Source: Caballeronia peredens
GTDB lineage: Bacteria > Pseudomonadota > Gammaproteobacteria > Burkholderiales > Burkholderiaceae
DNA length: 64,000 nucleotides
Direction: 5' to 3'
NCBI GenBank assembly: GCA_001544595.2
Contig: FCOH02000015.1
Location: 62,001 to 126,000, forward strand
Within the stretch, counting starts at the first letter, position 1, and the number at the start of each line of letters is the position of its first letter. The notes under the pieces were generated by a model, which saw only the letters and a list, made by a program, of their open reading frames with translations, had not been told where the DNA came from and made no database searches. Shown piece by piece: positions 60,464-64,000 of the stretch. The position numbers and the translations under genes were made by a program.

Positions 60464-61873
60464 ATGGTGAATCACCGAGTGAACGACTACAACGAGCGGT
60501 CCAACCGGCAACGCGAACATGCCGTCTATTCGATCAACGATCCGCGCTGGGGGCGGGGCGACGGCAATGGCGTGAAGAACGACACGAAGCGCCCGCAAGA
60601 CGGCAAGCGTCCGAACGGCAAGGATGACGGTCCGCCCGATCTCGACGAAATGTGGCGCGAGTTCAATCGCCGCATCGCCGGCATGTTCGGCCGCAAGCCC
60701 GGCAACGGCGCGCCGCGCGACAACAATGGCCGCGGCACCAAAATCGGCCTGGGCATCATCATCGGTGTGCTGATCGCCATTTATCTCGGCAGCGGCGTGT
60801 TCGTCGTGCAGGACGGTCACGTCGGCGTCGTCTCGCAGTTCGGGCAGTATCGTCAGACGGTCGCGCAGGGCATTCACTGGCGCCTGCCGTATCCGTTCCA
60901 GTCGAACGACATCGTCGATACCTCGCAGATCCGCTCGGTCGAAGTGGGGCGCGGCACCGCGCTCTCGCAAGGCAACGTGCGCGATGCGTCGCTGCTGACG
61001 AAAGACGCGGACATCGTCGACGTGCGCTTCGCCGTGCAATACCAGATCAAGTCGCCGACCGACTTCCTGTTCCGCAATCTCGATCCCGACCAGAGCGTCA
61101 TGCAGGCCGCGCAGGCCGCGGTCCGCGAGATCGCGGGCGGCCTCACGACGGACGACATGCTCTACAAGAATCGCGAGACGCTGCGCGCGCGCCTGGCCGA
61201 ATCGATTCAGCGCTCGCTCGACACGTACCGCACCGGCCTGCAGGTGACGGGCGTCGCGGTGCAGAGCGTGCAGGTGCCGCAGCAGGTGCAGTCGGCGTTC
61301 GAAGAAGCGGCACGCGTGCGTCAGGACAACGAGCGCGCGCGCGACACCGCGCAGGCCTATGCCGATCAGCTCCTGCCGCGCGCCAAGGCCGACGCCGCCA
61401 AGATGATCGACGAAGCCACCTCCTACAGCAACCGCGAAGTCACGCGGGCACAGGGCGACGCCGAGCGCTTCAAGCAGGTGTACGCCGAATACTCGAAGGC
61501 TCCGGCGGTCATTCGTCAACGCATGTACCTGGACACGATGCAACAGATCTATTCGCGTACCACGAAGGTTTTCGTGGACAGCAAGACCGGTAGCAACGTC
61601 GTGTATCTGCCGCTCGACAAGCTCGTCGAAGCGAATCGCCAGCAGGCGAAGGATGCAGCCGAAGGCGCCGGCAGCGCGCCGGCATCCGCCGCGCCGTCCG
61701 AGGCGCGGGCGCAGAGCCCGGCGAGCGCCTCGGCGCCGGTCGCGGCCGCGCCCGCCACGCCGGCGAGCGCAGCCAGTGGCGCAAGCGGCGCGAGCGGTGC
61801 GAATGCCGGCGGCGATCCGCTGCGCTCGCGCGACGCGTTCCGTTCCCGCAGCCGGTCGGAAGACCTGCAATAA
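60464..61873 (+). CDS. hflK: FtsH modulator HflK
   Basis: SPFH/prohibitin-family membrane protein of 469 residues that, with HflC, forms a cage round the FtsH protease. A basic and Gly/Asn-rich cytoplasmic tail precedes a membrane helix at about 93-114 (KIGLGIIIGVLIAIYLGSGV). The SPFH domain follows (VGVVSQFGQYRQTVAQGIHW), then a coiled region (EEAARVRQDNERARDTAQAY). The C-terminus is Ala/Ser/Pro-rich with three Ser-Gly-Ala units near 438-446. hflC follows 11 bp after the stop. Confidence 0.97.
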   Translation: MVNHRVNDYNERSNRQREHAVYSINDPRWGRGDGNGVKNDTKRPQDGKRPNGKDDGPPDLDEMWREFNRRIAGMFGRKPGNGAPRDNNGRGTKIGLGIIIGVLIAIYLGSGVFVVQDGHVGVVSQFGQYRQTVAQGIHWRLPYPFQSNDIVDTSQIRSVEVGRGTALSQGNVRDASLLTKDADIVDVRFAVQYQIKSPTDFLFRNLDPDQSVMQAAQAAVREIAGGLTTDDMLYKNRETLRARLAESIQRSLDTYRTGLQVTGVAVQSVQVPQQVQSAFEEAARVRQDNERARDTAQAYADQLLPRAKADAAKMIDEATSYSNREVTRAQGDAERFKQVYAEYSKAPAVIRQRMYLDTMQQIYSRTTKVFVDSKTGSNVVYLPLDKLVEANRQQAKDAAEGAGSAPASAAPSEARAQSPASASAPVAAAPATPASAASGASGASGANAGGDPLRSRDAFRSRSRSEDLQ

Positions 61874-61884
61874 GGAGCGCGAAC

Positions 61885-62787
61885 ATGAATCGAATCATTG
61901 CGCTCGTCGTCGCCGTCGTCATCGTGCTGTTCATCGGTTCGTCGATGATCTTCACTGTCGACGAAAGACATGCCGCCATCGTCGCCGCACATGGCGAAGG
62001 CAATCCGCGCGTCGCCGGGCCGGGCCTGCACTTCAAGCTGCCGCCGCCGTTCCAGACGCTCACGCTCGTCGACACGCGCACGCTTACCATCGACGAAGCC
62101 GGCGCCGACCGTTTCGCGACCAGCGACAAGAACGAGCTGCTGGTGAACACGGTGATCAAGTATCGTGTCGCCGATCCGCTCAAGCTCTTCGAAAGCAACG
62201 AGAAGAACACGCAGACGGCCGAGGAACGCATCATCGCGCTGGCGCGCACGTCGCTCGCCAGCGGTTTCGCGAAGCGCTCGCTCGCCGAGGCGCTCGGCAG
62301 CCAGCAGGCGCTCGCGAGCGAGGCGCAGAAGAGCGTGGAAGGCGCGGCCGCCGCGTTCGGCGTGCAACTCGTCGATCTGCAGATGACGCGCATCGACTTT
62401 CCGTCGGCGGTGGCCGATTCGGTCTACAAGCGCATGATCGCGGCGCGCCAGCAGGCGGCGTCGAACGAACGCGCGAAAGGCACGGCGGAAGCGGACAAGA
62501 TCAAGGCGGACGCTGAGCGCGAGCAGCAGCAGGTTCTCGCCGACGCGTACAGCCAGGCGCAGACCATCAAGGGCGAAGGAGACAGCAAGGCGGCGGCCAT
62601 AGCTGCCGACGCGTACGGACGCGATCCGCAGTTCTACCAGTTCTATCAGAGCCTCGAAGCGTATAAGAAGACGTTCAAGCCGGGCGACGTGATCGTCGTC
62701 GACCCGAGCAGCGATTTCTTCCGCTTCATGAAGAGTCCGAATGGCGGCGTGCCGGATACCTCGGCTGCCGTTCCGGCGAAGCGCTGA
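61885..62787 (+). CDS. hflC: FtsH modulator HflC
   Basis: SPFH-family partner of HflK, 300 residues. An N-terminal anchor (about 4-22, IIALVVAVVIVLFIGSSMI) is followed by the SPFH domain (AIVAAHGEGNPRVAGPGLHF, TVIKYRVADPLKLFES) and a helical coiled part (RQQAASNERAKGTAEADKIK). The protein ends with FRFMKSPNG and a short tail. It sits in the same operon as hflK and a DUF2065 gene. Confidence 0.97.
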   Translation: MNRIIALVVAVVIVLFIGSSMIFTVDERHAAIVAAHGEGNPRVAGPGLHFKLPPPFQTLTLVDTRTLTIDEAGADRFATSDKNELLVNTVIKYRVADPLKLFESNEKNTQTAEERIIALARTSLASGFAKRSLAEALGSQQALASEAQKSVEGAAAAFGVQLVDLQMTRIDFPSAVADSVYKRMIAARQQAASNERAKGTAEADKIKADAEREQQQVLADAYSQAQTIKGEGDSKAAAIAADAYGRDPQFYQFYQSLEAYKKTFKPGDVIVVDPSSDFFRFMKSPNGGVPDTSAAVPAKR

Positions 62788-62844
62788 TCCCGCCCGCGCG
62801 GCGCGCCGGACATCCGGTCGCGCCGCTCTTGATTTCTCCTGGAC

Positions 62845-63030
62845 ATGGCCGAGACGTTACTGCTCGCTCTTGCGTTGATGCTGATCATCGAAGGCATGTT
62901 TCCCTTCGTGTTTCCGACCGCGTGGCGCGATACCTTTCGCCGCATCGCGGAGCGGCCGATCCACCACATTCGCATCGGCGGACTGATCGCGATGGTGCTC
63001 GGCCTGATCCTGCTTCTGGTCGCGACATAG
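62845..63030 (+). CDS. DUF2065 small membrane protein
   Basis: Small membrane protein of 61 residues with two hydrophobic helices ([19 protein letters not shown] and [17 protein letters not shown]). This family (YjeT group) has unknown function and usually follows hflC. It lies 57 bp after hflC and 127 bp before hisZ, as in related genomes. Confidence 0.9.
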   Translation: MAETLLLALALMLIIEGMFPFVFPTAWRDTFRRIAERPIHHIRIGGLIAMVLGLILLLVAT

Positions 63031-63157
63031 CCGTGTTCGTCCGGCGCCGCAGCGCCTTTTCGCCTATCTTGTCCTTATTCTTTCGTCCCTGACCGCTGAA
63101 GTCCGCGAGCGCCGCGCGAAGCTGCGCCAGGTCTCGCGTCCCGTAGGAAACGTATCG

Positions 63158-64000
63158 ATGTCCACCTGGTTACTTCCCGAGAATATCGCCGACGTTCTGC
63201 CGTCGGAAGCCCGCAAGATCGAAGAGCTGCGCCGCCGCCTGCTCGACCGTTTCCGTTCGTACGGTTACGAGCTCGTGATGCCGCCGATGCTCGAATATCT
63301 CGAATCGCTGCTGACGAGCGGCGGCAACGACCTCGACCTGCGCACCTTCAAGCTCGTCGATCAATTGTCGGGCCGCACGCTCGGCCTGCGCGCGGACATC
63401 ACGCCGCAGGTGTCGCGCATCGACGCGCATCTGCTGAACCGCCAGGGCGTGACGCGGCTGTGCTACGCGGGCGTCGTGCTGCACACGCGTCCGCGCGGCT
63501 TGCACGCGACGCGCGAGCAGATTCAGATCGGCGCAGAAATCTACGGGCATGCAGGCCTCGAGGCCGATCTCGAAATCCAGCAACTGATGCTCGATTCGCT
63601 GCATCTGGCCGGACTGCGGAAAGTGCGTCTCGATCTGTGCCACGCGGGCGTGCTCGCGGCGCTGCTTGAGCTCGAACCGGCCGCGGCGTCGCTCGGCGAA
63701 GCGCTCTACGACGCCCTTGCGAGCAAGGACGTGCCGCGCCTGAACGAACTCACCGCGCATCTCGGTCAGGTGCCGCGCGAGGCGCTGCGCGCGTTGCCGT
63801 CGCTGTACGGCGATGCATCGGTGCTGCAGATCGCGCGCGGCCGTCTGCCGAATCTGCCGGTGATCGCCCGCGCGCTCGACGATCTCGCGTTCCTCGCGGG
63901 CCAGGTCGAAGGCGCCGAGCTGATGATCGATCTCGCGGATTTGCGCGGCTACGCCTATCACAGCGGCGTGATGTTCTCGGCGTATGTAGACGGCGTGCCG
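63158..64000 (+). CDS. hisZ: ATP phosphoribosyltransferase regulatory subunit HisZ (partial, C-terminus off right edge)
   Basis: HisS-like regulatory subunit that activates the short form of HisG in the first step of histidine synthesis. 281 residues are seen from the ATG at 63158 before the window ends. The class II synthetase-like fold is clear: [40 protein letters not shown], and [20 protein letters not shown]. It lacks the anticodon-binding domain in the visible part. It follows DUF2065, its usual place after hflKC. Confidence 0.95.
   Translation, partial: MSTWLLPENIADVLPSEARKIEELRRRLLDRFRSYGYELVMPPMLEYLESLLTSGGNDLDLRTFKLVDQLSGRTLGLRADITPQVSRIDAHLLNRQGVTRLCYAGVVLHTRPRGLHATREQIQIGAEIYGHAGLEADLEIQQLMLDSLHLAGLRKVRLDLCHAGVLAALLELEPAAASLGEALYDALASKDVPRLNELTAHLGQVPREALRALPSLYGDASVLQIARGRLPNLPVIARALDDLAFLAGQVEGAELMIDLADLRGYAYHSGVMFSAYVDGVP

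Overview
This 64 kb window is a GC-rich chromosomal segment from a betaproteobacterium of the family Burkholderiaceae, most like Paraburkholderia, Caballeronia or Burkholderia. The evidence is the codon usage, the gene content, and gene orders typical of that family: surE-pcm-nlpD-rpoS, ispG-hisS-yfgM-bamB-der-hfq-hflX-hflK-hflC-hisZ, and the aat-bpt-pyrD cluster. The genus is an inference; no 16S rRNA gene is present. I see no insertion sequence, prophage, CRISPR array or tRNA gene. Almost all of the DNA is core chromosome, with one small accessory-looking toxin-antitoxin module.

Layout. Positions 1-1476 (minus) hold part of a polar amino acid (cystine-like) ABC importer. Positions 1579-4954 (minus) hold a Nudix hydrolase, the two N-degron aminoacyl transferases aat and bpt, and pyrD. 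Positions 5172-7195 (plus) hold the molybdenum cofactor genes moeA-moaD-moaE. A group III truncated haemoglobin (minus) and an NsrR-like Rrf2 regulator (plus) diverge from 7746-8043, which suggests a nitric-oxide response pair. clpB (8695-11292) has a heat-shock-type promoter. A HipBA-type module (11551-13231) follows, with a perfect 9-bp inverted repeat in front of it. Next, on minus, come a YidB-like protein, a ComEA-like DNA-binding protein, penicillin-binding protein 1C with a 2012-residue alpha-2-macroglobulin, a MATE transporter with an ArnT-like glycosyltransferase, ribosomal protein L31 type B, MtfA, rho and trxA.

From 30132 the plus strand dominates: the 4.5S SRP RNA, dnaX-ybaB-recR-DUF1653, then a class III CoA-transferase with a complete SsuABC/NMT1-type ABC importer (34177-38169). 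A convergent pair of glycosyltransferases and a quinone oxidoreductase (minus) follow. Then come the stationary-phase and cell-envelope cluster surE-pcm-nlpD-rpoS, a PolB-like exonuclease, rlmD, a Bax-inhibitor-1 family protein (minus), ndk, rlmN and rodZ. Last is the ispG to hisZ run, with hisZ cut by the right edge.

The themes are stress response and protein quality control (clpB, rpoS, hfq, hflKC, pcm, N-degron enzymes, trxA), envelope assembly (pbpC with A2M, nlpD, bamB, rodZ, glycosyltransferases), and translation or RNA modification (rlmD, rlmN, hisS, der, hflX). The least understood parts are the CoA-transferase/ABC importer module, the HipBA module, the long basic extension on Pcm, the A2M without a lipobox, and several short tandem repeats at gene boundaries.
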